Counted from the stretch's first letter, positions 1 through 12,047 are shown. The stretch: 64,000 nt of DNA from Epiperipatus broadwayi (GCA_028023455.1 JAQFVV010000030.1:3364501-3428500); one strand, 5' to 3'. Program-made: numbers and translations. Notes: generated by a model from the letters alone, not told the origin.

Positions 1-185
1 TTATTTCTTTACCATTTAAATTGTTTTTTTATAAAATTGTTTGTAAAAATAGTAATTTGCTTGGAAATAAGAACATTGCTTGAAAAAGTGGCATTACTTT
101 GAATAATTTATTAAATAATATAAAGAACATTTTAATAGAAAAACTATTTCTGGAGTAGTGTATATTATTCCTTGTTTTTGTAAGT

Positions 186-243
186 AGGTATATATATCAT
201 GGTAGTTTGAGCTTAGGTATATATATCATGGTAGTTTGAGCTT
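186..243. repeat. 29-bp tandem duplication, two copies
   Basis: The units at 186-214 and 215-243 are identical and directly adjacent. The sequence is AT-rich with no recognisable function. It lies just upstream of a Penelope-like C-terminal relic and may be a local slippage duplication. Confidence 0.9.
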
Positions 244-258
244 ATATGAAGAAATAAA

Positions 259-483
259 ATGCATAAAATTAGGATTAGAAATAAATATTTTAGTTCTACT
301 TTATATATCCATAAAAAAGATACAGAACACACTATTAATTTTGATGAAGCTATGGTTGTCTTTTTTGAAAGAAAGAAAATAAAAAGAATAATTAAAGAAT
401 CTTTATTATTAAAAATGTATGATTCTGAAGCAATTAATTTATCTAAAAGTTCTTTTAATATTAAGGATGTATGGGAGGTATAG
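259..483 (+). pseudogene. Penelope-like element relic: C-terminal end of GIY-YIG endonuclease region (PLE-0)
   Basis: This 74-codon reading frame aligns by eye with the extreme C-terminus of the two better PLEs in this window. The block EHTINFDEAMVV matches the His-Asn-Phe/Trp block of PLE-2 (EHTFNWENTKIL) and PLE-1 (GHKPNFDNTKLL). It is followed by a basic R-x-x-KES motif, an Asn, and a closing Trp with the same spacing. The RT and the catalytic half of GIY-YIG are absent, so this is a 5'-truncated, diverged copy. A pLTR-type hairpin follows at 536-563, in the position it has in the other PLEs. The Met at 259 is only the first ATG of the remnant and is not a biological start. An unrelated chance frame is possible, but the co-linear motif and the downstream hairpin argue against it. 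Confidence 0.55.
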
Positions 484-535
484 AATTGTGAGTATTTTTT
501 GTATAAATATGTTGCTATTCTGTAGTTTATTATAC

Positions 536-563
536 TTGAGAAGTCTGCTTGTAGCAGTGAAAC
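536..563 (+). other. PLE pLTR hairpin (hammerhead-like core), relic
   Basis: CTTGAGAAG, a short stem (CTGC/GCAG) and TGAAAC follow the PLE-0 C-terminus by about 50 bases. The layout copies the CTGAAGAAG-stem-CGAAAC hairpin of the other pLTRs here, with CTGA decayed to TTGA. Self-cleavage is not expected. Confidence 0.4.
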
Positions 564-599
564 TATTGGTAGTGTTTTAGAGTTTATTTTTTTGGCTAG

Positions 600-2648
600 T
601 CTGGATGACTTCTGAATTTGGGGTAATTTTGATTATAAGTACTGTATTTCAACATTTTTGAATTGACTGATTTGATAAATTACTATTTCCTTTGATCTTC
701 ATCACATAGCTGAATTAGCTGAACCTAGTGGTCAAAAGATTATACAGACACAGAATAATAATTGACATATAATAGAAAAACAAAAACAAAAATGAAGACT
801 ATAGTTTTACAATAAACAATGAGATATTAGTAAATAATTATAGTAACATAATAATACATGAAAATTACTGTTTTATGTTTTAAAAAAATTATAAGGAAGG
901 AGTTAATCAACACATATTTTTCTGTAGAAACTACTGGTATTTTTTTAATTTTTTTATTAAAATAGCTAAAGTTTAATACATAAATGTTCAAATCACATTA
1001 TTACTTCAGTAAATCAAAGGTAACATATATTTATTATTAAAATATATATTTAAAATATTACTCATTAATTATGCATACCACAAGCATTAATCACATCACA
1101 AAACATCCTCATTCTAAATATGTTACTCAGAATTACATATTTAAGCAGTAGTAAAAATCATTTACTTGCTGTTAAAATTAATAACAAATATTAATATATA
1201 GTAGTTTTACAGACTGAAAAATTATTATAATATAAATTCAAATATTATATACATATTTCTTACTTAAAATTTTTTGAGGCATAATTCAATAGGTATCTAT
1301 ATCCAGTTGCCTGATTATTATTAAAAAAACATTACATCTACATTTGCGCCACCTATCAGCCATTTCTAATCACATATTTTTTATTTCATGCTTATTATAT
1401 AGTAAATTCATAGCTTAATTTATATTTAAAATTTTAATTTCAAAAAAGTCCACATTAGACAGTGTTTTTGCAAAAAAATAGATTTTTCTTTAATGTCTAT
1501 TGTCATATTGTCCAGTCTCTTTTACTTTATAAGGTGCTGCCAAGCACTGTCTATCAACTTCAGCCATTGTTCACCAAGCGTTTCTAACTATCAAAGTCAG
1601 AAATCAAACCCAAATGTTTTATGATTTTGTAATAGATTGTGAACATAAATAAATATATTTCCCATAAATTTTTACATTCAAGATTAAGTTTTTATATTAA
1701 TTTACCTAAATATAAACATTGATTCAAAAATTTTAAAATTTTACAATAATCAAGACAAGTAAATAGTGCTTGACCACTATTCAAGACAAGTAAATAAAAC
1801 TTGACCGCTATTTGCATATCAATGGCATTCGATGGCAACTAGCAAAACGCAACTATTTTTCATAAATATTGATGTATTTTATAATTTTTTTACACTATAT
1901 TGACTAATAATGTGGTGAGATTTAGATTTTTATTTAAAATATTTAATTTTAGATGAAGAAAAGACAACAGACATGAATAATCAGAATTCATAATTTCTAA
2001 GATGTGAGAAATTGACAGTGATTTCACATTATAGTTGGTTGAAATATAATTCTTCTGTTTTACTGCAGCTATTTTTCTTGTGTTTTTCTTATATTTTTCT
2101 TCAGTTATTAATATTATTTTAAATTTTTCATTACATTTAAACAATTTGAATGTAAAATAATTCAATTTTTAGAAGCTAAATTAAAACAATTTTGATTGTT
2201 GTACATTAATATATTTGTGAATAGAAACAAGTTAGAACTGTATTTGATAAATAAAATTATTAAATTTTTACTCAATCTGGCCAATAAGAAAATTTGTCAG
2301 CCAAATAGATATACAAGTATAATAAAAATTGTTTTTTAAGTAGAGTTCTTTTTATGAAGTTTCTGTTTTGTATCAATAATTCAATAGTAAGTATTACTGT
2401 TTATTGAATTAATTTCTCTGGCTCACTAATGTTTTTAATGTCGACTGCTATTTTCTAATTTTGATTGATTTAAGATATACATAGATTTTGGCTTGTTTTA
2501 TCTTAGAACAACGTCAATTATCAATTATAATTTCTTTAAGCTTTGATAGCATTGGGTTTTTTTTTTGGTATGCAGTTTTCTTCAGGTTTAAAATAAATTC
2601 TCTATTCATCAGTTGTTGATTAAATGAAGTCAGAAAAATGAATGATTT
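600..2648. other. AT-rich, no gene recognised
   Basis: Both strands have dense stop codons. A 91-codon minus-strand frame at 1890-2165 shows no family motif and has the composition of random AT-rich DNA. A near-duplicate phrase (caagacaagtaaata) occurs at about 1752 and 1782. Confidence 0.5.
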
Positions 2649-2780
2649 AAAGGGCTTAGAGTTGTTGTTTTTTTTCATATGTCAAATGCGTTGACTGGGA
2701 AGCGAACCCAGGCCAGCTGCTTGAAAGGCAGCTACGCAAACCACTAGGCCACCAATACTTGCCTAAAGGACTTAGAGTTG
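2649..2780 (-). mobile_element. tRNA-derived mini-SINE, copy 1, with TSD
   Basis: The insert at about 2665-2764 is flanked by 16-bp repeats at 2649-2664 and 2765-2780 with one mismatch (aaagggcttagagttg / aaaggacttagagttg). On the minus strand it reads ggtggcctagtgg (A-box-like), then gggttcgcttccc (B-box-like), and ends in an A-rich tail. Only about 100 bp separate the repeats. The body is little more than a tRNA-like head plus tail, probably mobilised in trans by a LINE or PLE. Confidence 0.85.
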
Positions 2781-3160
2781 AATGAATATTATGACAGAAG
2801 TAGCAGCAACAAGTAAAAGTTTGTTACAGCTGGTAGATAATAAATAATTGCTTTCCAGGCTGGATTTTCTTCAATAAATTTCTAGTTAAGGCTCCTAGTT
2901 TATATCTTTTTTCATCTCCTTTTTGTCATTACTTTTATGTGACTGAATTTAACAAAATGGATGCTTTGCACCAGCATTTGATTTCTATTAGAAAAGCAAT
3001 ATATTTAATATGTTATCAAAACAATCAGATTAAAATAATAATCTGTTCATAATTAAAAAAATTGTTTTCAGACACACTTGAACCAATTAGTCCTTGCCTC
3101 TCTTATTATCTCTATGTATTTAATTATTTTAGAATAACGAAAATGAGTAACAATTCTTCA

Positions 3161-3240
3161 TTTGTCAAATGCGTTGACTGGGAAGCGCACCCGGGCCAGC
3201 TGTTTGGAAGACAGCTATGCTAAACACTAGTCCACCAACG
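3161..3240 (-). mobile_element. tRNA-derived mini-SINE, copy 2
   Basis: Same family as copy 1: the minus strand has a B-box-like gggtgcgcttccc and an A-box-like region, and it ends at tgtcaaatgcg on the plus strand. A weak TSD (acaattct/acgattct) can be proposed at about 3150 and 3238. More diverged than copies 3-5. Confidence 0.7.
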
Positions 3241-4670
3241 ATTCTGAACATATTTTCAATTAACTTTACAAATTTAATATCATATATATATTAAATCGAG
3301 GAAATAAAATATATTATTTACTTTTTGTTTACAATTAAAAGAAATATAACAAATAACCTGTCTTGACATACTTCGAATTACTTAAATTTGCAACGCTTAA
3401 CAATCTGTAATTCATTTTAATGGTACTTATTATTACATAATATTCTACTTAAACGTTATTGAACTTAATTTGAACTTGTCAATCAATATTAACAACAAAA
3501 TTGTAAATATGTATATAAACTGTAAACTTTTCTTATTGACAATAATGTTGTTTTAGATAAATAAAAGAAAGAGGGTGGGTGTTAAATTTATTTTAAAATA
3601 AGGAAATAAATAATCCCATCATTAAACCTATATCTATCATGCTGTCAGCTTCATAAAACTATTTATAATCTATTCCAAAGGCTGCTGTCGCGAAAATGAT
3701 AATTCAAGATTGGAGTCTCAATATTAATAAACTTTTTTCAAACCTTCACATAGAAGCTGTACAACAAAAATAAAAAAAATACCTTACGATATAATGCCTA
3801 CAAAATCAATAAACAATAAAGTTAACAAAATACCACATGAATTTATTCATATAATAAAATAAATATGATTACCTAAAATTCTGTGAGTAGTGTGAAAATA
3901 TTTATAGAATTTTAAAAATTGATTTATAATCCCAAATTTATCTCTAAACAAATTTTTGTTATGACATGATTTCACAAAAAGAAATCAGTTTAAGTCAGTT
4001 GACCAAATAACGAAGTCACCTACTAGCAATAAAATGTTTATTATAAGTTTGTATGAGTCTCAAGTTATAAAATTTAAAACAGCACAAGGACTTTGGGCTC
4101 CTACATCTTGTTGTTGGTGTTGTTTTTGTAGATGAAGAAAGTCCATGAGACAGAGGGCCTCTGCATATTCTCAATTATAATAATTTCTTATAAAATATTC
4201 TTTAATCTATAAAAGTAAAAATACACTTCAATAAATCACACTGATACTTATTTGTGATCATATATATTTATATTTTTGTGTATGCAAAATAAAAAAAAGA
4301 AAGTGTTATGCAATGTATGCAACATGAACACATAGTTAAAAAGAATTGTGCGTGCGTATGTCTATTTATATTATCGATAAAGAAAATATATAAAAAATAG
4401 TTTTTTGAATTTTAAAAAATCAAATCAAGCATACTTTATTTAAAATAACCGCTTATGTATCAAATTTGAATTAAATAAGAATACATAAGCTTACTTATTT
4501 AATTTTTGTTTTACGTATATGCTTGTTTCAGTATATAGCTTTATTCATTGGAACTGTTAAATTTAGAAATAACTTTTTATTAAATAAATAATATCACTGC
4601 ATGTAGAAATCTATTTAATAAAAGAAGCATCATCACGTAATAAGTGTCAATTTTGTTTATTAAATCATTA
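3241..4670. other. AT-rich, no gene recognised
   Basis: No frame with recognisable motifs on either strand. Only homopolymer and AT-rich low-complexity sequence is seen. Confidence 0.5.
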
Positions 4671-4752
4671 CAGATTTTCACATGACCCTCCACTCTCCAC
4701 ACAATCCCATAACACTGATACACTTGAATACATATATATATCAAAAAGATAA

Positions 4753-4810
4753 ATAATCACCAATAAACGTATTTCATGCTAAACCAGCAATTATAGTTGG
4801 TCCAGATAAT
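4753..4810 (-). ncRNA. Decayed hammerhead-like ribozyme in left foldback arm
   Basis: This is the inverted counterpart of the motif at 5391-5450. Stem II and GAAA are kept (AGCAT-GAAATACG), but the CTGATGA core has mutated to CTATAAT, so it should be inactive. Confidence 0.45.
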
Positions 4811-5390
4811 CATCTCTACACATATATGCTATAAGTGATCAGATATATATTAAGATAGCCAATCCTCCTACTTCAATGGACAGGCTTCGATCTACTCCAC
4901 ACTCCAACTCTTCAACCATCCATTCGATTGAAAATCTGATGAGAGAATGTCCAAAGGCCACCCTGAAGCCGAGATTCTTGTCACCCCCATGTTAACGTAA
5001 GGTCAATATGACCTCTCATATACAGGACATAATCCATGTAATACATATACAAGAGATGGGCAGACATCTCTACTATGTAATAACTGAAACACGTAGGCTT
5101 ATTATATACCTGTGTCTATATATAATATATAGGGTATATATAATAAATAGGGTATATGTATTAAATGGATTATGTCCTGTATATGAGGGGTCAGATTGAC
5201 CTTAGGTCAACATGGGTGTGACAAGAATTTCAGCCTCAGGGTGGTCTTTGAGCATTCCATCATCAGATTTTCAATTGGATGGACGGTTTAAGAGTTGGAG
5301 TGTGGAGTAGATTGAAGCCTGTCCATTAAAGTATGAGGATTGGCTATCTTAATATATATCTGAGCACTTGTAGCATATATGTGTAGAGAT

Positions 5391-5450
5391 GGTAATCTGG
5401 GCCAACTGATGATTGCTAGTTTAGCATGAAATACGTATATTGGTGATTAT
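5391..5450 (+). ncRNA. Hammerhead ribozyme motif, type I layout
   Basis: The core CTGATGA is at 5406-5412. Stem II is TGCT/AGCA at 5414-5417 and 5423-5426, with a T-T mismatch at its base, and GAAA is at 5428-5431. A very short stem III is formed from ATACGTAT (two pairs with an ACGT loop, or a palindrome in a dimer). Stem I pairs GCCAA (5401-5405) with TTGGT (5440-5444) using one G-U pair, and an outer helix TAATC/GATTA is possible. The predicted cleavage site follows A5439 (NUH = AUA). Hammerheads with a minimal stem III are known from PLEs and retrozymes. Activity is inferred, not shown. Confidence 0.6.
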
Positions 5451-5590
5451 TTATCTTTTCAACATATATGTGCGCAAGTGTATCAGTGTTATGAGATAGT
5501 GTGGAAGGTGGTTGGTCATGTGAAAGTCTGTGCTCATATACTCTATATATTATAGACACAGGTATATAATAAGCCTGTGTGTTGCAGTTA

Positions 5591-8321
5591 AATCGTTACC
5601 TAATTTGTTGCTTAAAGCTGTTTTGTTTACTTTTGATTAATTAAGATTTTAAATATTTTTTAAAAATGTAAATATATAAGTATATTTTACTGTTTTTGAT
5701 CAAGACAAAAAATAGTTATCTAATTAGATTTTGCGTCTATTTTTAAATTGTGTAATGTTTTCTGTTCTGGTGTGAAAGGAAGCATAATTGTTTAAGTTAA
5801 TTTATTTCCCCTTCTCTCTTTTATTTTTATATCAATCAACTTCCTGTTTTTTTAATTGTGCTGAAATTCCATTTAGACATGAGTTCTGATGTTTCTACAA
5901 TTTAGCTGCTTCTTTATTTTGCAACAAACAACTTTTATAAATATTTAGATGTCTCTCAAATAATGTATATAAACATTTCGCATCAACTCAGATTATATTT
6001 TATCTCCAAAAGATGCACGGTTTAGTGTTAATCAATCATCCTAAACACTTTGTAAAGTCCCTTAACTTTTTTTAACCTATTACGTATTTATCGTCGATGG
6101 AAATTTTATTTCTTTAACTATATGTTATTCCTTTCCCCCTCATTATTATAATTAATTTCTCTTTATTGTTTCTGTTTGATTGGTGATATTTTTGTTGCTG
6201 TTCAGCTTAATTGCTTTTGATATTCAAGAAACAGATAAGAGAGAAGCAGATCCATACCAAGCCATTTTAACCTGGGAATTTACAACTGGCCTAAACAGTA
6301 ACTGATCAATTACCCCCTAAAAAATTTTACTTGAAAATAACTATTAAGTTTTGGCAGAATCCTACAACCATACCCCACCAAAACAGGGCTTACAAACAAT
6401 GGGATTTTGTTATAGACTTGATGAATGATATATTCACCTTGTATCCACTGACTAAGTTCTTCACTAACACTCCTTTGTACTCTACTGACTTTTGGATCAA
6501 TCCTTCTTTGTATACATCATCCTGTAACCTCACCTAGCTAATTTTTGTTGTTTCTTTGTATTCGTCTTTAGGTCAAATAAAATTATCTTGAAAAAGAAAA
6601 ATATTTATAGTTAATACGAATTGTTGCAAAGAGAAGTTAGTTTAAAAAAATGTAACAACTCTTTCAGATTGATCAACGATTTTCTAACATATCTTGTGGC
6701 TTTTTGTTTTATTACTGCATTGTTTTTATGAGTAATGAGAAGAATAAAATATTTTTAAAAGTATATAGTTCAAATATTATTAGAAATATTAAAGGTAAAA
6801 CAGTTTTTAATGGATATTACAGAGTAATGATGTATTCAACATCACTTCTCTTTAACGGAAAGATGAAAAAGACGATATTAATAACCAGAAAGGCCAATTT
6901 CCAGATAGTGAAAAGTTTTAACAATTTTCATCCTTGTTAGATTTGTATTAATAATTGCAATGAGATTTTATTTCAATTAACTGTAAAAACAACAAGTACT
7001 TAGCTAGTAGACAATTTCCTGATGATATTATATAGTTTCATTTTTTAATGAAAAATAAAAGTGACCGAATTTGTTATTTATGTGAAATTTGACAAAAGCT
7101 AATCACAGCTCCAAGTAAACAAGAGCAAATTGTAATGTTATCATGAATATTAGTGTATTAATTAATCTTTTTTAAAAGTGTGCTTTGTAATGCTGTGGGT
7201 AGCACAAAATGATCCTTTCTACTTGCTGGATTATTATTCTGTTAGTACTTGTTACAGGTTCATACTTGAAGATATTAAAATTAGATATGTTTATAGATGA
7301 TATAAATTGAATATTTATATAAGAATAAATTTTGAAATATTCAAATAGTATTTTATATGCTAGTTATATGTTATCTAAAGTATTGAGATATTTCATTTTT
7401 GCATATTTGTATTTTGTTTACCTACAAGACACAAGATATCTTATGATCCGGTCATAAGACTATATGATATTTGATGTATGACTTAAATAGTTATTGCATT
7501 TGAGAGTGTTAAAGTATTTATCACAAAATCATTTTTCTTGTATCAAGTACATGAGTGAATCCTGAGATGTAGATAGAATATAGACCTAGTATATAAGTTT
7601 GAATTTTAAGAAGAACCTGAAATAAGATTTTAAATATAAGAAGATTGAGAGTTTAATATTTGCATTTTGTATTATAATTTGTTTATATAAGAGTGTTCAT
7701 TCTCTGTAGTGTAGACAACCCATAAGTGTTTTGGTGCTGTTGTGTGACATGCTTCTCTGATTACATTTGTAAGGTTACAATATAAATCACTATTTTGTTC
7801 TTGACATCTTTTTATTTGTCTGGCAGTGAAAACTATATGCACAGTGCTTTTTGATTTTCTAAAATCATACTGAATGTCTAGTAATCATTCAGCTATAATT
7901 GAAAGCAACTTAATCAACAAAATCATTGAAAGTAATATTTCTGTAGCAGATAATAATGATATTTTATAATAATTACTATAATTTTGTCTATTTTCTTTAT
8001 TTTTAAAATTAAAACAATAGAAAAATCATTAAAATCAGGCAAGATAAATTCATGGGTCATATATTCCTTAAAAATTTCAATATTTTTGAAGCTAATATAT
8101 TATTAGCAAATTTAAAACTTCTCCAAGTATTTCATTATAATATACCTGCAGTCTTTTTTGACTTCATTATTAGGATACTAAAATGGATATTTATTAAAAA
8201 TTGTCATCTTAATTATTGTAGGATTATTTAAATGATTATCAAAATGCTTCTTTCATCTGTACAAAATATCATTATCATCATATAAGAGAGTATCATTGTT
8301 CAATTTAATAGAATCATAGGC
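5591..8321. other. AT-rich, no gene recognised
   Basis: Frames of 68 and 78 codons at 6331-6537 and 6704-6940 show no domain, no plausible start context and no splice support. The rest is stop-rich. Confidence 0.45.
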
Positions 8322-8628
8322 ACAATTTATCTAAACCACTTCACAACACTTTTTAGCAAAACTCTTTATTTGTACATATACATACACCTACTTTCAACTG
8401 ACCTGCAGTCTTCTTCAGAGCAATTTTATTTTGCTCTGAAGAAGACTGCAGGTCTGTCAAAATGTAGGTGTATGTATATGTACCTGCAGTCTTCTTCAGA
8501 GCAAGTTTATTTTGATCAAAATAAACTTACTCTGAAGAAGACTGCAGGTCAGTCGAAATATAGGTGTATGTATATGTACAAATAAAGAGTTTTGCTAAAA
8601 AGTGTTTGAAGCAGTTTGGATAAATTGT
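8322..8628. mobile_element. Nested foldback with four PLE-type hairpin motifs
   Basis: Outer arms pair from 8322 with 8628. Inside, the motif CTGAAGAAGACTGCAGGTC occurs in alternating orientation four times: minus near 8403-8421, plus at 8436-8462, minus near 8482-8500, plus at 8532-8559. The best copy (8532-8559) reads CTGAAGAA, stem GACTG/CAGTC, then GAAATATAGGTG, the same layout as the pLTR hairpins of the PLEs. The structure looks like two inverted dimers of a short pLTR-like unit. A 71-codon frame running through it is an artefact of the repeat. Confidence 0.8.
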
Positions 8629-8952
8629 ATTTATAGGATATTATGGCAAAAATAAAGAAAAGTGTGATTTTGGTAAGATTTATGTAGAATCATAATCCTC
8701 TTTTTCAAGTCAATATGTCATTATCAATGCATCAAAAAGACTTAAAGTAACTATAATTAACCAATGCCTGTACCCTTTTTGTATTTTCAATCTACCTATC
8801 ATTTTGCTAAGTCTTCTTCTCAATTATTATTGCTTGTTGTGCTCTTAATCCAATTTACTGTAGCATCTCAATTTTAGGTTCTATCATAAACTTTGATAAA
8901 TCTTTATATCATGATGATGCATTAATTATGCAATAAAAATATTATTAATTAT

Positions 8953-9077
8953 AAAGATCTTTCTGTCAAGCATTGGTGGTCGAGAAGTCAGCAACAGCTG
9001 TTTTACAAGCAGTTGTCCCGGGTTAGTGGGTTCGCTTCCCAGCTGATGCTATGACACATGAGAAAAAAGATCTTTCT
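8953..9077 (+). mobile_element. tRNA-derived mini-SINE, copy 3, with 12-bp TSD
   Basis: Perfect repeats aaagatctttct at 8953-8964 and 9066-9077 flank a plus-strand copy. It has an A-box-like tggtcgagaagtcagc, a B-box-like gggttcgcttccc near 9030, and a short gagaaaa tail. Confidence 0.9.
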
Positions 9078-10815
9078 ACATTTATCTAAACTTTACAAAC
9101 ATTCTAAATTATTATGGTGGGATTAAATCTTTCACTTCACAAATAATTAAATTTAAACTCATTAAATATTAATTTTAAACCTCAATCTGTTAGTCCTTCT
9201 ATTCTCAATTACTAGTGAATGTAATAAAAAAATATTATTTCATTATTGATCCTCAATATATTCCTTACTTTTTTAGCTAGTTGAGTATTTGCAGGAAATC
9301 ACAGTTATCAAATTCTGCATACAATAAATTTTTTTCATTTAATTCACTACTCCCAGACATTTTAATCCTCAAATTTTTATTTTGAAAGGATGTCTTTGTT
9401 TTGAGAATAAACTTTCTTTTTATTTCTTCTTAATACACTTAAAACATACAATATTCTATGTTGTTAGTTTCACCATTATATTTTCCTGGTAGTATATGAA
9501 CCAAACAATTACCCTGTAAGATAGTAAATAATCTAAATTTAGGTGAATAATTTATCTCAGATTGTGAATACCTTTAAAAATAAATAAATCACTTAAACAC
9601 TCATAGATGTTTAATTCTTATTCATAATAATCATGTCAATTAGTATTATGGCTTTAGTAATTTTTTTTATAACAAAGTGTGGTGTAATTGTAATATATTA
9701 TTAATGATCACTGATATTTGTTAATAATGATATTAAACACATAAAATCTTTTTTTTTTACCTGAAATAAATATAGTATCAAACATTCTTGTTGGGTTTAA
9801 TATTTTTCTAAAAAAAAATTTTACTCATAGTTTCCCGTTTACATGGATAAAAAGTTTATCTCTTTGTGAATGTTAATAGTTTTAATAATTTTGTTTCAAC
9901 AAAATCAAAGTTAAACCATTTATACATTTCTCCCACGCGCACCCACACAAAATCAGTCATTATATTGTCATAATTTTTTTTGTCCATTAACTGTAATTTT
10001 AATTCTAATCAATAAATAAAATAGATGTCATTTAAATAATATCTGTGTAACACCAAATAACATTACTTTAGTGTCCAAATGGGTTTTATCACAGTATATT
10101 CGCTAGCTCTTTTTATTCACTCATAACAATTAGCGTGAGTGACAACTGTCAATTTATATTATTGCTTTCGATAGCCACTCAGGGTTTGTTTTTCTAAACT
10201 ATCTCTAGTGATAGTTCCAAAAATAATATTTCTAAATAAATTAGGTTTTGGTTTTATGCGGAACAAAATTTATTCCATTTAAATAGATCGAAGGTATAAC
10301 TACCGAAAGAAATACGTAATTAACAAAAATGTTTTTTTTTAAATTTTTTTTCTCTTAATTGCATTCCATTACCCAGCATTGTAATTAAGTTAAAAGCACT
10401 CGCAATGTAAATCAGGCAAACGCTTTAAAACATGAATTCAAACATTCACTTTTAATAAAACTGCTATATATTATGTGTAGCTATATGCAATAAACGCGGG
10501 TATAAATATTAATTATTAATATTTTCTATAATCTAATTATTAATGGAATAATATTCCGATAATATAAATATTTTTTTTACACAAACCTTTGTATATAAGG
10601 AAAACACTGGAATTTATTCAATAATTTTCAATATGCCAAAATAAATAAATAATAATTATAGCTAGCTTGCAGTAGGACTATCATCTTGGATAACATTTAC
10701 TTATATATTTATAATTTACAAAGCGCATACGGTACACAGTTTGCAGAAGTTATAAAATGAAAATAATCAATAATTCAGTTATGGCTTAGCGCTTTCGCGG
10801 TTCTCTGCCTCATAA
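9078..10815. other. AT-rich, no gene recognised
   Basis: No coding frame or repeat family is recognised. Short pieces with more G+C occur around 10.1-10.3 and 10.8 kb, without visible gene structure. Confidence 0.45.
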
Positions 10816-11070
10816 TCATAGCCATATTGGAATGTGCGAAATAGATTCTCTTAGACATAAGCTATGCAAATTAAATGCAAATGATTCAGTTTGTCTATTT
10901 TTTGGAAATATCAAAGCAGGTGTCGCGTCTGTTATTGCGTTGTTATTGCCGTTAATAAAATACGAAACTTTTATTTTTCTTTTACAGTCGTTTGTCTCTA
11001 TACATACAATCCTGGGGTTGGAGAGAATGAAGGCATGGCCAATTCTTTTTAAATGCTCAAAAAATGTAGA
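10816..11070 (-). pseudogene. Coding-like remnant, possibly DDE transposase (pogo/CENP-B type), uncertain
   Basis: The minus strand is open for 85 codons in a region with more G+C than its surroundings, and the protein is not low-complexity. By eye, a KRIGHAF...INGNNN...ALIFPKN arrangement recalls the stretch before the second catalytic Asp of pogo/Tigger DDE transposases, where a G-N-x-I-P-P-x-x-I/V-F-P motif occurs. The catalytic Asp residues cannot be placed and no terminal repeats are seen. The overlapping plus-strand frame (10832-11140, 102 codons) has no motif that I recognise. Either frame could be the real relic, or neither. Confidence 0.22.
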
Positions 11071-11607
11071 CGTGTTATCATTATTTTTCTGTGCCCTTTT
11101 AAATGCTACCTGTGTTGAGCGGCTCTGTTGTCAGAGTTAATTCCAGTGTTTTATTTCATTGTATATTATTGTCTCTGATATTATACATATGTAAGTCTTT
11201 ACTTTGTCTAAAATCACCATGAACTTATACAGAATACAAATTCAGATATGGGGATGGGGACAATCCAAGATAAAAATGATTTGAATGTCTTCTCTTGTAG
11301 TAGCATTTATCATAAATAAATAAAAAAAAAAAAGCTTGTTTAGAGCTATTAGCACGCTCTTAATTTTACATATTTGTAAGTGCAAGCTATATATAAGTCA
11401 TGTGACATCTGACTTGTTATTATTACTATTATTAATTATAGATGTAAATAAATCCTTATTGCAAATAGCTCAATTTAATATGCCTAACAAAAAATTACTA
11501 AGTATTTCTTTTATCAATCTTACAAATATGTAATATAAAAAAGTATGATTGTAAGATATTATATAAATCTGATGATGATGATGAAGGTCAGTCAAAACAT
11601 TCTATAA

Positions 11608-11725
11608 ACAATGCTAAAATCTGACAGAAACTCATTATGTCTAACACAATTAAACAAAATGATGGCAACTCATTTTGTTTGATTAACTGTTAAATATATG
11701 AGTTTCTGTGAGGTTTTAATATTGT
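11608..11725. repeat. Small foldback hairpin (118 bp)
   Basis: Arms starting acaatgctaaaa at 11608 and ending at 11725 are inverted copies centred on 11666. The inner arms around tggcaac pair well (aaacaaaatga/tcattttgttt). It is adjacent to the next insertion. Confidence 0.75.
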
Positions 11726-11729
11726 TTGT

Positions 11730-11984
11730 GTCATGGTTTGATAATCTTTATTCACAAAAGATTTACATAATATTTCATATTATATATATGTTAATTCTGA
11801 TATTCTCATGGATAAAAAAATTCACACTATTATTTCTGGGACCTTCTGTGTAATAAAAATATATAATATCTAAATATCTGATGTTTCAGTACAATAACAA
11901 GTACTTTCTTCAGGGATTCTTTTTTCTCAAATCATAAGAGGTTGTAACATGTGGTCCATGAAAGAGTGGTCATGGTTTGATAAT
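11730..11984 (-). mobile_element. Short insertion with perfect 16-bp TSD and PLE-type hairpin
   Basis: The 16-mer gtcatggtttgataat occurs at 11730-11745 and 11969-11984 and encloses 223 bp. On the minus strand the insert has CTGAAGAA, stem AGTAC/GTACT and GAAACATC at 11883-11913, the same hairpin as the PLE pLTRs. It encodes nothing. The simplest reading is a non-autonomous or 5'-truncated PLE consisting mainly of a pLTR. No tRNA-like block is seen in it. Confidence 0.7.
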
Positions 11985-12047
11985 GCCTGAAATAAAAATG
12001 GGATTAGGCTCTTATTTTAATGTTTCACAGATTTGGGAGTCATTTGT

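Larger units (their letters stand above)
4671..5530. mobile_element. Large foldback element, family FB-HH, copy 1
   Basis: Arms at about 4671-5050 and 5152-5530 are inverted copies with almost no net indels (paired positions sum to about 10,201), around a 101-bp spacer. The sequence right of the right arm (5531-5590) has an inverted counterpart in the spacer (about 5081-5140), suggesting a nested or incompletely copied end. The same family recurs at 46.5 and 54.6 kb. Each arm contains a hammerhead-like ribozyme, at 5391-5450 on the plus strand and a decayed one at 4753-4810 on the minus strand. No transposase is encoded; a short frame at 5008-5199 spans the spacer and is meaningless. By analogy with PLE-1 this may be a non-autonomous PLE with inverted pLTRs. 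Confidence 0.85.

Noticed and set aside
4936-4980. Second CTGATGA...GAAA ribozyme in the foldback arm near gaaaatctgatga
   Set aside because: Not conserved between arms or copies, and no stable stem II; the 5391-5450 motif is the conserved one.
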